Below the pieces are notes generated by a model, which had not been told where the DNA came from, did not search any database, and worked only from the letters and a program-made list of their open reading frames with translations. From Marasmius tenuissimus (lineage: Eukaryota; Basidiomycota; Agaricomycetes; Agaricales; Marasmiaceae), in contig JAQOTA010000060.1 in the NCBI GenBank assembly GCA_029532415.1, positions 2,170,001 to 2,234,000 of the forward strand: DNA of 64,000 nt, in the 5' to 3' direction. Shown one piece after another: positions 10,181-21,625 of this stretch (positions within the stretch are counted from its first letter, which is position 1; each line of letters opens with the position of its first letter). Made by a program: the position numbers and the translations under genes.

Positions 10181-10689
10181 TGTCACAAATGGCCTCTGTG
10201 GAGAAACCTCTCAAGCCACCTGAACTCACTCAGAGATAAGACTAGTTGATAGAAAAGTAAAAGAGTAGATTGAGCAGCCAAAAGCTCAACCCAGCACAAG
10301 TGCTACAAGTGGTGGGGAGACAAAGTGGACAAGCTGGGAAACTACCTACAGAGACCATGAGTATATATGAGAATATGCATCACAAGGAATGAATGAAATG
10401 ATGAGAGCTGTCAAAAGTATCCATGAGAGAAAAGTGGGGAAGTCAAACCAAACATGTATAGTTGTAACCAATGGTAAGGTATGAGAAAGAGATCAAAAGG
10501 TGATTGTTCTATGATGAAAGACCAAAATAACTGATATGGCTCAATGAGTAAATGAGGATGACAGGTGCCAATGCTATGTCGATGGGAGAATTGATTGGAA
10601 TGACTCTGGTGATGGTAAATGGCAAGATCTGGGGAAGTAGGGCCGGCACCGGGGTGGACAGGACAAAAGAATAGTGGCAGTTTGTGACA
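10181..10689 (-). repeat. 5' LTR of Gypsy-B
   Basis: A 509-bp LTR bounded by TGTCACAAA and TTTGTGACA, an exact terminal inverted repeat. A minus-strand TATA box lies at 10368-10362. Its layout (TATA, short spacer, GTCC/GTCT-rich RNA start) resembles the LTR-S family, suggesting related elements. Gag follows about 470 bp downstream. Confidence 0.9.
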
Positions 10690-11004
10690 CTGCTGACCTA
10701 CCACTAGACATACTGCCTGTCAGGCAATATGTTGATGTATCACTAGTTACTTTGCATGTGGTGTGATACAATAATCTTGTCTACAGTTTATATCTACCTA
10801 GCTATAGGGACCCCTGTCCCTGTTTGCCCTCATCCCAAAAGCCTCAATGACGAAGTAGTTCCCCCGCTGGTCCAAAGTGTCCTAGCTCTGTTTTTGTTGG
10901 CAATGAGCAGTGGTAGAGGGGTCCCAATTCATTGTGGCATCACAATGGACAGTACAGCAAGTTCTGTCTCTTGCCTAGAATTCTCCCTGTTTGCTGAAAT
11001 TGTG
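10690..11004. other. No recognisable gene
   Basis: AT-rich DNA between the Gypsy-B LTR and an integrase fragment. An 83-codon plus-strand frame at 10756-11007 has no family resemblance that I can see. Confidence 0.5.
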
Positions 11005-11276
11005 TAGGTCTGATATGGTATGAAATTGTCATCCATGCTTTTGTTGATAGATTCTCTCAGAAGGTGACAGGTATTCAGGCTAGCAATAACAACTGTGCTG
11101 CCACAGTAGATGTCTTTCTAGAGGCAATCCAGATACACAGTTGTCCAAGCTGCATTTGTGGAGACCATGGAATAGAGAATGATATGATCTGTGAGTTTAT
11201 GGAAACCTTGAGAGGTACAAGCTGTGGTTTGTACCTCTATGGAAAGTCAGTATTGGTTTCTAGCTATGAGTGAATA
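11005..11276 (+). pseudogene. Fragment of a fungal integrase-core (rve-like) transposon protein
   Basis: The plus-strand frame reads IVIHAFVDRFSQ, VTGIQASNNNCAATVDVFLEAI and CGDHGIENDMICEFM, ending in TGA at 11271-11273. The order H-x3-D, then NN-AxTV-FLEAI, then GDxGxEN matches the integrase-core domain of a multicopy family of Agaricomycete transposon proteins, where the G-D-x-G-x-E-N block carries a catalytic Asp. Sequence to about 11580 keeps faint resemblance but has many stops. It is a remnant, with no terminal repeats found. Confidence 0.6.
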
Positions 11277-11661
11277 TCTTTATTAATGACATAGAATACA
11301 GAAGTATCTACAACATTTGAATTGAATGTCTATGGTGTAATGTCATTCTGGGGCTTGGAGCAAAGTGGAAATACTTTTTCCAAGACCTAGAAGTGAATGA
11401 GAGTCTTGACATCTTTGCATGATCAACAATGATGCCAGAGTATGGGCAGAGTCTTAGAACTGTCACTCAATCACTCTATGACAGCAGTGTTCACAATCCC
11501 CTGCAGAAATGTTTGTTTTTGGGATGATAGAAAATAGAATGCAAGGCATAAAGGAGATCACCAACCTCAACAATGACCATCTTGTCAACCTCTGCATATG
11601 AAGATTGTGATGCCTACAGAGTTGACTGGCAGGAGATGGAAAATAACATCATGGTTGATGA
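11277..11661. other. No intact gene; decayed continuation of the integrase remnant
   Basis: Several stops in each frame. The first 300 bp may be further decayed transposase. Nothing else can be assigned. Confidence 0.4.
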
Positions 11662-12047
11662 TAGGGCTCTGCAAGAGTCTGGCACAAGTATAGAGGTTTT
11701 TGTTGAATAGCCCTTGATCAGGGCTTTCCAACAAGCCCAAGAACATCTCAAACAGATGAAAACTGACCAAGATATGTGCCTTACAAGTCTTGAAGGTCCC
11801 TGGTCAAAATTGACTCAACTATGCACAAAACAAGGTCACAAAACCTGGGTTTGGCCATATCTGGATTTGGTGTGGATTTTTTGCAATTTTTGACACCAAT
11901 TTTGACTGGGAACCCCCAAGACTTGTAAGGTGCATATCTTGGTCAGTTTTCATCTGTTTGAAATGTTCTTGGGCTTGTTGGAAAGCCCTGATCAAGGGCT
12001 ATTCAACAAAAACCTCCATACTCATGCTTGACTCATACAGAGCCCTA
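11662..12047. mobile_element. Foldback MITE-like element, copy 1
   Basis: Two arms of about 150 bp form a long inverted repeat. Ends read TA-GGGCTCTG and CAGAGCCC-TA, suggesting a TA target duplication as in Tc1/mariner-type transposons. Both arms contain the TTGATCAGGG palindrome and CCAAGATATGTGC blocks. There is no coding capacity. A second, shorter copy lies at 60579-60861, which shows the sequence has moved as a unit. Confidence 0.82.
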
Positions 12048-12785
12048 AAGTACTGCCTTTGAAGTACTACTAGATGCCTATACTTGTTGAGCTACCCAGC
12101 TGTTCATAGCCAGGTCAATGTCCCTTCTTTATCATGGATAGTTCTGAAGCCTTGCCATTCATTCAGAGGCCCCACTATATCCAATCCTTGTACCTTGAAT
12201 ATGAGGTAGTAGTTCAACTGTTCAGCCAGAACTTTTACTTGATTATACAGTATGCTATTTCTTTCTCTTCTAGTCTTTAGCCCTCCAGTACAGTTGAGTT
12301 CTGCATTCTCTAGCCAGTGTCAACTACACCTCTATTACTGTTGATATCTCACTGTACAAGTAGTAGGAAGGTTTGTTGAAGGTGCAACACCTCTGATCAC
12401 TCCTCAATCATTGTTTAGCACCCAGTGCCTAGTTTGGGTTCACACCTCCAAAGTACTAATTTCCCAGCTTCTGAAGTAAAATTTCCACTTCAGCATCAAG
12501 TCCAGAGGTAAGCAAAAGCAAGTACTAGGTTGACCCAATTCCTTGCTTACTTTATCTCCTGAGCGCACCATGGCACACTTGCATAACATCAAAGATCACT
12601 TCCACCACTTGCTCTATAGTAAGTCTTTCCATTTTCTAGGTTCCAAAGCAGCTTTCTGATCTTTCTTTCTCTTCAGAGTTGTATAAGCTCTGGTGGTATT
12701 CAGAAGACTACTCTGACAAGACCAAAAAGTGCTACATCATTCTGCCCATTTCACTCAATGAGTATCCCTAATATACTTAAATCAA
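12047..12785 (+). repeat. Dispersed repeat R1, copy A
   Basis: About 735 bp match, in reverse complement, 23085-23800. Shared blocks include CTACTAGATGCCTATA, AGCTCTGGTGGTATTC and CTACATCATTCTGCCCATT. Copy B keeps many CpG where copy A has TpG or CpA, so copy A is older or was methylated. Both contain the spliced small gene listed separately. I found no clear ends or target duplication. Confidence 0.8.
12570..12771 (+). CDS. Small spliced gene in repeat R1 (copy A), unknown function
   Basis: Exon 1 is 12570-12618 (ATG, 16 codons plus one base). Intron 12619-12676 is GTAAGT...CTTCAG, 58 bp. Exon 2 is 12677-12771. It reads LYKLWWYSEDYSDKT and CYIILPISLNEY before TAA. Copy B has the same ATG, intron position and phase, with synonymous or conservative changes, which argues for a real coding unit. 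In copy B the frame goes on past a TGA into a hydrophobic segment, so this copy is probably a truncated form. I do not recognise the protein; it may belong to an undescribed transposon. Confidence 0.45.
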
Positions 12786-13959
12786 CATGCTTCTAAAAGT
12801 ACAGATTCAGATCTTTGCTATGAAATATGAAATAGACCTGCCTATAGGCTACAAAAAGAGCATGGCATACAATAACAGATAAGCAAACAGAATCTGGTTA
12901 TACCTTTCCCTAGGCTGCTTTTTGCTGGCCTTTGGCCAGCTCCTCACAGCCCAGCAATATGTCACAACGCTATCACAAAGTCCTTTTGGTTCAGGTGACT
13001 TTGGGGACCAAAGCTACATCATGCTTCGCAATTTGGCCCTAAAGTCACCTGAAATAAAAGGATAATGATCAGAGCAAATTGAATTTAGGTAGGGAAGTGG
13101 ACTGAATAAGGTATAATTGAAGCAAATTTGACCTGGAAAGTGTGAGTTTTGGCAGTAATGCCAATCACAACAGGGGACACAATAGATTGTGCTACATGGT
13201 TCTTGTAAGAACATATTCTATGTAAACTCCAAATCTGTAACAAAATCAGCTAATGAATCTCATCAATATAAGCAGAGGAACGCTGCTTGTTGCCCAGCCT
13301 GTGGCTGGCTCCTCACAGCTCATAGTCAAGCAAGGATGTGGCTATGCAAGAGTCCAATAGAAATATTCCCTTATTTAAAATGTTTTACATGATAACTGCT
13401 GCAAGATGAGCCAAAGAACTGGTTAATCTGGTAAAAACTGATGAAGTTACAATGAAAACAAGGTTTAGATTTTCTTAGCCAAGACTCACAAATTTGGATT
13501 TTTATATGCCCACTATGTACTTTACACTGTAGACACGCAAAATAAGACATATATCTTCTCTACACTTCTCCTCAACAAGTGTGTAATAAACAACTAATTC
13601 AATGAGTTATCAAAGACTGTATAGTCTACTGGTAATTTTGCTGAACTCCCTTGGTGCTCAACTTAGGGGCCAACAGTTCAAATCCTGGCAATGCCACAAC
13701 ACTCAGGTACAACAATATAATTAAGTTTGCTGAATTCTGATTGGCTAACCATTGAAATGTCCCCAGTTCCAAACAATAAACTGGCAGGATGTCAAGTTCA
13801 CACGCCCTGCAACACATAATGCACATCTGTGAGAGTGTGCATCACATGTTGCAACCCTAGCCACAAGAATGTGTCTTGTTCTATGGTAGCTTGAGTATTG
13901 CATATCTCAAGAGCAGCTGTACATATAACTGAAAGGTAACTTGTCCCATTTCCAAATAA
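12786..13959. other. Non-coding stretch with a small foldback repeat
   Basis: The only clear structure is the foldback at 12981-13063. A phrase of about 40 bp near 12915 (GCTGC...GGCC..GGCTCCTCACAGC) recurs in similar form near 13283. No gene or RNA gene is convincing. Confidence 0.5.
12981..13063. repeat. Small foldback repeat, about 83 bp
   Basis: Arms of about 29 bp: TCCTTTTGGTTCAGGTGACT on the left pairs with the reverse of AGTCACCTGAAATAAAAGGA on the right, with a few mismatches and a loop of about 25 bp. It could be a tiny MITE or an RNA hairpin. Confidence 0.6.
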
Positions 13960-14690
13960 TGTATGCAAACAATCTGAGCTCCTATACACAAGAAATGAAT
14001 GAGAAATCACCTAGCTACCCTATAATTTCGATGTTTTTCCCTTCCCCGGTACCATCTTCCTGCAATATCTTCTGAATGAGTGGTGCGGCGACCTGGTGGT
14101 GAATCGCAACATGTAGGGGTAGTCTAAGCAAACACTTTGAGCTCCTCTATGTTGAAATCTGATGAGAACTCACCTAGATACCTTATAGTTTCGATGTTTT
14201 TTCCCTCCCTGGTACATTATTCCTGCAGTATCTTTTGAACAGGTGATGCGATGCCCAGCAGTAAGTTGCAACGTGTAGGGGGAATTCACACAAACATTTT
14301 GAGCTCCTGTACACCCAAATCAGATGAGAACTCACCTAGATACCTCATGGTTTTGATGTTTTTCCCTCCCCAGTACATTGTTCCTTTAATAACTTGTGGA
14401 CAACAAATGTGGTGACCTGGCAGTGAGTTGCAAGGTATAGGGGCAACCTCTACAGAAATTTTGAGCTCCTGTATGCCTAAAACCTATGAAAACTCACCCA
14501 GTAGCTCTATGAATTTGTTGTCTCCCCCTTCCCCAGTATGATGTCCTGGCAATATCTTCTGCATATTTTGAGGAACATTACAGGCTGATTAGAAATATGC
14601 TGCTCTGCACTCAGGCTACTAAACCTGACATTTTGAGCATGTAAACATGTAAAATACATGATAACTCACTTGACTGCCATGGAAGAACAA
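13960..14690 (+). repeat. Tandem repeat array, period about 161 bp
   Basis: A block containing GAGAACTCACCTAG and TTTCGATGTTTTTCCCT, then AGTAAGTTGCAACGTG-like and TTTGAGCTCCTGTA phrases, recurs with starts near 14003, 14164, 14325 and 14486. A weaker fifth start is near 14657. Copies differ by about 20 percent. No ORF spans the units. Confidence 0.8.
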
Positions 14691-14697
14691 CAAAGAC

Positions 14698-14844
14698 AGA
14701 GTCTGACAACTTTGTCACATAGTGCTTGTTTCCAGCATGTACTGTGTAGCCTATGTCCTACTCACAGTCTATCTATCTTTCTTTGCTCCCTTGACCTTGA
14801 CAATGACCTGAGGGGCTTCCTAGTCACTTGCTGCGTTCCTGACA
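14698..14844 (+). repeat. LTR fragment (R-U5 only) related to LTR-S
   Basis: It matches the 3' third of the LTR-S family and of the LTR at 63243-63654, from AGTCTGACAAC to the LTR end CCTGACA. Its left edge falls at the position predicted as the RNA start in the full LTR-S copies. The U3 part is absent. Confidence 0.7.
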
Positions 14845-15474
14845 CCCCTGTCTTTCTCTACTAGTATGGGTCTTTGTCAGGTCTGATTATATTATTCTAA
14901 TCCTGAGTATGATACCTCTGAGCCACTGGAGATATTATTCCCTTGATATGACTACAGGTCCTAGTTGTGCCTCCAAAGTGATACTTTCTAAGGAGAGGCA
15001 CCTCCAAGGCCCTATTCTCTCCTTATGCTAGGATCTGAGCCTTTTACTAGCTGCTCGAGACTCACTCTAGTACTCGTATTACCTAGTCATTTATTATCAG
15101 TTTTATGCTAAAATCACATAAAAACAAGGCTCTGAAGCTGCTTTTTATTAGCAGGCACTACAACATGATGATAAATGATGTTGTATGTGCTGTATAAAAC
15201 TGTGAGAAAGTTCATTGGTATGAGGGATGACTTCCAGAGGATATGCAGAGCAGAAACTAATTGCAATGGGCTGAAAACAGGCATGATTTGGCTTGGAAAG
15301 TTTATGAATGGCTTCCACATGTCAAACAGACCATGGAAATGGATTCTACAGGTATGGAAACCCCAGAAAGCATATACAATAGTTGGAGTATTTATGAGGG
15401 ACCAAGGGCAATGCAAAAAATATGGTGGAAAAATCCTGAATGTGAATTTTGGCATTTGCCAGTATTGACTAAGA
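14845..15474. other. Unassigned flank of Copia-A
   Basis: No known family. A plus-strand frame from about 15261 (AWKVYEWLPHVKQ, EGPRAMQKIWWKN) has protein-like composition for about 70 codons and is cut by the copia LTR at 15475. It may be an exon of a lost gene. Confidence 0.3.
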
Positions 15475-15733
15475 TGTTGAGGCAGAGGTCCTGCCCACGC
15501 AGTGGCAGCATGGGACAGACTAGCTCACTTGGAGATAGGCTTAGAGGCAGCAACAAGAGTAGTAAAAAGTACTGGTATTGCATGTAGATACAGAGCTACT
15601 TATATACTATACAGAGGTGGCTGTAGCTACTATAACGGGAGTGACTAGGAATAGCATAGATCATAGTGAAACGATTGAAGCATAGATGCGGCCCAATATA
15701 ACAGTCCATATATCTGGTAGTCCAGATTCAACA
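15475..15733 (-). repeat. 3' LTR of Copia-A
   Basis: A 259-bp LTR with TGTTGA/TCAACA ends. On the minus strand it is preceded by the purine tract AGCAAGAGGGAG (15745-15734). It differs from the 5' LTR by roughly ten changes. Confidence 0.95.
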
Positions 15734-15774
15734 CTCCCTCTTGCTAAGTGCAGCACAAGTAGAGCACGAAGCGT

Positions 15775-18700
15775 CTATTTGGACAAATAAAATTCAAGTC
15801 CAAGATGTTCTCTAAAAGCGGAGAACTTGACATGACCCAAATTCTTGGTAAACATGTCTGCAGGATTGTAGGCACCATCAATAAAGAAAAGATCGACCTT
15901 GCGGTCTGAAACACATTCGCGAATGTAATGATAGCGAATATCAATGTGTTTGGTGCGACGTTCTTGAACTGGGTTAGAGGCGATGAAAATTGAGCCTTGA
16001 TTATCTCCACATATGGGTACGGGAGTCATATCAATCCCAAGTTCAGAGAGTAACTGTCGAATCCACACAGCCTGACAACTACAGTTGGATAGCGCCATGT
16101 ATTCAGCTTCAGTGGATGAAAGTGCAACAGTCTTCTGGGCACGTGATTGCCAACAGAAGATGCCACCTGCCAATTTGAAGAAATAGCCTGTGATCGACCA
16201 ATGTTTGATAGGATCAGCAGCCCAATCAGAATCAGTGAATGCTAGTAAACCTCCATCAGAGGCTCCATCATAGACCAATGCATAGTCTGGGGTTCCTGCA
16301 AGATAGCGGCAAATATAAAGCGCCTTCTTCAGGTGATCCTCCGATGGATTAGCAGAAAATTGAGAAAGCTTTGTAACAGCGTAGGCAATATCTGGACGAG
16401 TGCCAAGCATGATATACAAAAGCGATCCAATCACTGATTGATATCGAGCATGACGTTCGGGATCAACAGGACCTTTGTTGGGTTGTGGAATATAGCCGGC
16501 GGGAAGAGGAGTATCAGCTGCTTTTGCATTCTGCATGCCAAATCGCTTCAAGACCTTCTTCAAGTATTCAGTCTGGTCAAGAAGGATCATACGGCCTCTG
16601 CGACGAATACACATGCGCAAGAACTCTTTAACTTCTCCAGGATCACGGCATTCCCAACGAGCCATAAACTCGGCTTTCTTCTTTTCGACAAAGGCTTTGT
16701 TGGGTCCAAGGAATAATGCATCGTCAACATAGATCAAAGCGATACATTCTTCACCAGTCTCACAATCTTTGCAGATGAAGAGACCTGCATCAGAAGTCAA
16801 GCGTTTGAAGCCCATTACTTCCATGGACGAGCTGAGGGCACGTCACCACTCAAGAGCAGCTTGCTTCAGTCCATATAATGCACGGCGAAGGCGATAGACT
16901 TTGCCTTCCTGACCCTTAACCTTGAAACCTTCAGGTTGATCCATATAGATCTCTTCTTTAAGTTTGCCATAAAGGAAGGCGTTCTTCACATCCAATGCCT
17001 GAATGTGCCAGTTTTTGAGAGCTGCAAGTGTGAGCATCATCCGTACAGTTTCAAACCGCACAACTGGTGAGAAGATCTCATCAAAGTCAACTCCTTCGAC
17101 CTGAGAGAAACCCTTGGCAACAAGTCGAGCTTTCTTTTGACCATCTGACTTAACGTCAAACACCCATCTGTTTTTGACAGCCTTGCGACCTTTAGGTAGG
17201 TCAACCAATTTGAAGACCTTGCGCTTGCGAAGAGCCTCTAGTTCATCGCGGCAAGCGGTCTTCCATTCTCTCTGCTGCTCAGCTGGCAGCTTCAGTATGT
17301 CACGGAGAGTCCACTCTCGAACGTTAGACATATTGGTGAGGTCGTCGTGAACAGGAACTGCCCGATTTAACAGATAAATCATGAAACCTACTCCCCCTTC
17401 CTGGGATAATTGTTGCACTAAGCTATCGGGCTGACTCCCCCTGGAGTTACACATGGTAGACAGACTGGCACGATTAGTCCCAGGAACCTTTCTAGGTCTG
17501 CCTCTCCTACAAGTAGTAGGTGGATCCATGGGTTCTCTATCACCTGTGGCATCTCTCCATGTAGAATTTTTCTCCATATCACGCACAATGCGTGAGGGAT
17601 TATTTGGGTCTCGTTGTTCACCAAATACATTATCAGGTTGCTTAGTACCCATCTGTTTCCTGCCTGAATGCCTTGGCGGCGGAGACTGCTCTTGTCCACC
17701 CACTGGTGTAGGTGGCCTGGGAGGCTGGAACGGAGGATCAGGATCAGGATGTTGACGTTCACCCTGAGGTACAGTACCATCTCCATCATCGTCATGAGGA
17801 GATTCCGATCGCTTTGGAAGGTTCTCAGGAGGATAAAGATCATCATCAGACAAATCATCATCACTATCCGAAGGGAAGTTGGGATTTTCACCCAATACCG
17901 GTGGTATTTCAGGGATTTCACCCACCGGGGTAAAGCCACGAGGTTTCTTATCAGAACACTTTGGGAACAAGTTTTCATCGAACAGAGCTGTAGCGCTTTT
18001 GAAGATAGCATTATTGGACATCTTCATGAAGATATATCCTTTCATGCCTTCCTGAAAACCAATGAAGGTCATCAGTTCCAAACACGGAGATAACTTGTTA
18101 ACTCAACGCTTTTCTGGAATAAACACATACGCTGCACATCTGAAGACTTGGAGATCTGAAACATCCAGTGCACTGCCATGCAACTTCTCATGCAGGGTCA
18201 ACCAACGTAAACGCTGGGACAGCGTCCAATTGTGAAGTGCAACAGCGTGCAACACACAGAATTCCCACCAAGAAGGTGGAAGACAAGCATCAAAGCGAAG
18301 AGCTTGAGCTTTCTTGACAATGGTCCGATTGAACCGTTCTGCACGACCATTCTGTTCCGGCGTATATGGAATGGTGGTCAGAATGTTGATACCGTGCTCC
18401 TTCAGTACATCATCAAAGGCATCTGATTTGTACTCTCCCCCTCCATCAGACATCCATTCCTTAATATCAACACCAAATTGCACCTTTACCATAGCGGTAA
18501 AGTCACGGAGCATCTTGACATCGTCAGATTTGCGTCGCATGAGCATTGTCCAACCATGTGAAGTACAGTCGTCAACAAACAACATATACCATTTGTATTT
18601 GTGGTACGACTCAGTGGGGAATTGTTTGAGGTCGGAGTGGATTTTCTCGAAGGGTTTCGAGGCACGGGTAGTGGAGTCAGGGAACGATCTGGAGTGCATC

Positions 18701-19275
18701 TTTCCTTCTGCACATCCTCGGCATAACCGAGTTTTCTTCGGTTTTCGGTCGAATTCCGGGAAGTTCTTAGTATGCTTCCGAGCTTTATCCAGAGCCTTGT
18801 CTGAACAATGTCCAAAACGTCTGTGTAGAACCTTGTAGTCAACTTTATCCATTGTTGACTTGGCCATTAAGCTACGAGCAGAGGCTTTCTGCGAGCTAAC
18901 CCAAAAAATGGTTTGACTAGGCATAAGCGGATACGATACCAATGATTGGCGTCGACCCTTGGGATAAAAAGCCAATTTGCTAGACGATCTGCGTACTTGC
19001 AGACCACCTTGCAAGAGTTCTCCAAGCAAGAGAAGTTGAATTGACAGAAGCGGAACATAATAGACAGGATAGAGTCGCGTAATGCGTTCCTCCATACGAC
19101 TGTCAGATCGTTCAACAGAATGAGAGATGAACACAGTCCCTTTCCCCTTAAATTGGATAGGGTTGTCCTTCTGCACAGTATTAAGCTGCGGTCCATTGTT
19201 CATGGGTTCATACTCGGCAAAATCTTCGAGATCATAAGTGAAGTGCAACGAAGCACCTGAATCGACGATCCACTC
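15775..19275 (-). pseudogene. Pol of Copia-A: protease, integrase, RT, RNase H
   Basis: A single minus-strand frame. The protease motif WIVDSGASLHF directly follows TAA 19278-19276. Then come the integrase zinc domain (LHRRFGHCSD, CRGCAEGK), the integrase core (IHSDLKQFP, WMSDGGGEY, PEQNGRAERFN), and reverse transcriptase (DFDEIFSPVV, QALDVKNAFLYG, ALIYVDDALFLG). RNase H follows (LLAFTDSDWA, ALSSTEAEYMALS), ending FYLSK and a stop at 15775-15777. TGA at 18103-18105 and 16843-16845 interrupt it; relatives have Arg and Trp there. Catalytic motifs, including YVDD, are all kept, so decay is recent or limited to a few transitions. Confidence 0.94.
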
Positions 19276-20649
19276 TTATGAGCTTCCAGTTGCCTTCTTT
19301 CCCTTACAATTCGCACATGTGGCAAGGTGATCACCAATATATTGCGCAAATTTCATACGGGACACGATATCCGAACTACTACGTTTAGAAGCGGCTAATA
19401 AAGCGGCGCACTGTAGGTTCGTATCAGCGTTAGGAGAAAGACTGAGATAAGGCACTTGCCTGTCATTGTCAGATTCCTCAGATCCGATGGAGACCGAATT
19501 GTACTCAACATCGTTGGAAAAACCAGCGGCATCTGCAATCTTGCTGTCAACGTCCATGGCACTTCCACTCGCAATCTCCGTATGCAAAGAATTGTTGACA
19601 GCATTCAACGCGATACGATCCTCACCCTCAGAGTCGGAGTCCTCATAGAAGGAATCATAGAGGTCATAAACCTTCTCAATGCTCTTAGCACGCTTTGCAG
19701 GTGGAGCAGTAGAGGAGGGACCATCAATACAATGCTTAAGGGAGGAAGAGGAAGCAGCTGCATATCCCTGTTCCATAGGTTCAAGGACATGGCCATACTT
19801 GGGAACACCAAGACGATCGGCAAGACTGCAAGCAGCCTGAGCATTCTCAAAAACAGTACCACTAGAGGTAGCACCGGAGAAACGCTGCATGTGGAGTGGA
19901 TCCCGGGATCGGTCTGCGGGATGTATGACAGATGGAGTATCAGGAACGATGGGGTGAGGAGATGAACAAATGAGCTAGGGACGCAATATGAGATGACCCT
20001 TGTGAGAGGAGTCACCCTTGTTGTCCTGAGAATCACCCTTCTTCTTCCTGCCACGTTGGTTGTTCTTCTTCTTCTGGTTGTTGTTGTTTTTAGACTGGTT
20101 GTTGTTGTTAGACGACGACGAAGGAGGATTACACTGCTGGTTAAACTTTGGGTCCTTGTCCTTCTTCTTAACAGAGGAGATGCGCGATGCGAGAGGAGTG
20201 GGTTTCTGAGCTTCATAGTGGTTAATGACGGCATCACGAGCCACTTCAAAAGTAAGATCAGCTGGCGAGTTACCATTGGTAGCAAATTTCCGAGCATTCG
20301 ACCAGCCCTGTGGTACGGAGAGGAGGAGCATGGCTTTGATAAGATCAGGGAGACCGATATCGGCTTTGTGGAGCTGTCCAAAAAGGAGTTCGAGTCGAGC
20401 TATTTCAGGAATGGGGTTACCACCAGACAGACGGAATTCCATAATGGACTTGAAGTCCGCCCAAACAGAGACGGAAGTCTGCTGGCCATAACGAGCCTTA
20501 ATCTTCTCCCAAGCGTTCCAAGCCGTATCATCATCCTCGTTAACACTCTGCACGGCAATGGTGGTGGTGGCACGTAGTGCACCCATGGCCTTGAATTCAT
20601 ACTTCTTCCAACGTCGATGGTCCTTCTCGTGCCTGAGAAGATCCTTCTC

Positions 20650-21416
20650 TGTTACATCCATGCATCTTACCCTGGTCTATCTCACCTGGTCACATCACAC
20701 TTGGCTAGTCACATCACCTCCGGACCCATTCCGAGTATTTCCGGGTATTTCCGGGCTATTATTCTAGCTCATTCCAACACTATTCCATCCCCGGCACTCA
20801 ACCCTCACTTCCGCGGTTCAGTCTCTCACACCAAGTCCATCCCCGGAACCTCTGCCATTTCTGCCTCCGCTTCCGGGACTACTTCCATTCTTCATTCTGA
20901 CTTATTCTGACTTACTTATCTCCGACTTCCGAGATATTCCCACGCTCACTTATTCTGTTCATATCTTCATTCCATCACGCACTTATTCATTTCCGGTTCA
21001 TTTCCCTTCCGGTACATTTCTCCCCGTATTTGACTTCCATATGATACATCAACCTTTCCCGCACTTGACTCACTTATGATTCATTCATTTACTATAACCC
21101 TATATAAGCTCTATACTTCTATCCTGTATCTTAAGACTCAAAATCAACCAGAATCAACCAGAATCAACCAGGTTTCAATCTGGGTCAATCCCCATCATGA
21201 CTCTAATGTCTTTTCTTCTCTCTCGCAACTTGTCCTCTTAGTCTAGTAGAAGGACAGCTCAGTTCATGGTGCTGTTGGCAAAACCTTCAGCTACTGTCTG
21301 CTCTAGATCCGTTGCTCCCACACTCCTTCATCATATCTCTTTCCTATCCATCTATCCGACAGCATATAAAATCCCATATCTTATCTTATCCCTATCTGAT
21401 CCGCACGATCCTAACA
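20650..21416 (+). mobile_element. Solo LTR of 767 bp in Copia-A gag
   Basis: Ends are TGTTA and TAACA. The 5-bp duplication TTCTC lies at 20645-20649 and 21417-21421. TATATAAG is near 21109, and a threefold AATCAACCAG repeat follows near 21140-21170. It contains no ORF. Only one copy is in the window. The gag frame reads cleanly across if the LTR and one duplication are skipped. Confidence 0.9.
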
Positions 21417-21625
21417 TTCTCATACCTTTCCAAATCCTTAGCATACTGCTCAAGATCGGTAGCGTACTGCTGCATCTGCGCGTCAGTAGGAGAGACCGTC
21501 TCCATACGTGTAGTTGCTTCAGTTGTAGTTGTAGCAGCAATAGTGACAGTGCGAGTAGTTGCTTTAGGTTTAGTAGGTTCTTTAGGTTTCTCAGGTGCAT
21601 CAGGTTCAGGTTCGTCGTTGGTGTA

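Larger units (their letters stand above)
4773..10689 (-). mobile_element. Gypsy-B: Ty3/gypsy retrotransposon, 3' part cut off by Gypsy-A
   Basis: Read on the minus strand: 5' LTR (10689-10181), a self-complementary primer site, a long Met-less ORF, gag, protease, reverse transcriptase and the start of RNase H, ending where Gypsy-A enters at 4772. Two solo LTRs of one family (LTR-S) interrupt it at 7017-7485 and 5774-6242, each with an exact 5-bp duplication. The remaining RNase H, integrase and 3' LTR should lie left of Gypsy-A, outside the window. Confidence 0.92.

Noticed and set aside
13622..13688. tRNA-like A and B box (TAGTCTACTGG and GTTCAAATCC)
   Set aside because: T-arm and acceptor stem do not pair and no anticodon arm is visible; at best a worn SINE piece.
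17668..18093. Arg-rich plus-strand ORF in Copia-A
   Set aside because: Antisense of the copia integrase-RT linker.
21140..21172. AATCAACCAG x3 as a CRISPR-like repeat
   Set aside because: No spacers; a simple tandem repeat in an LTR of a fungal genome.
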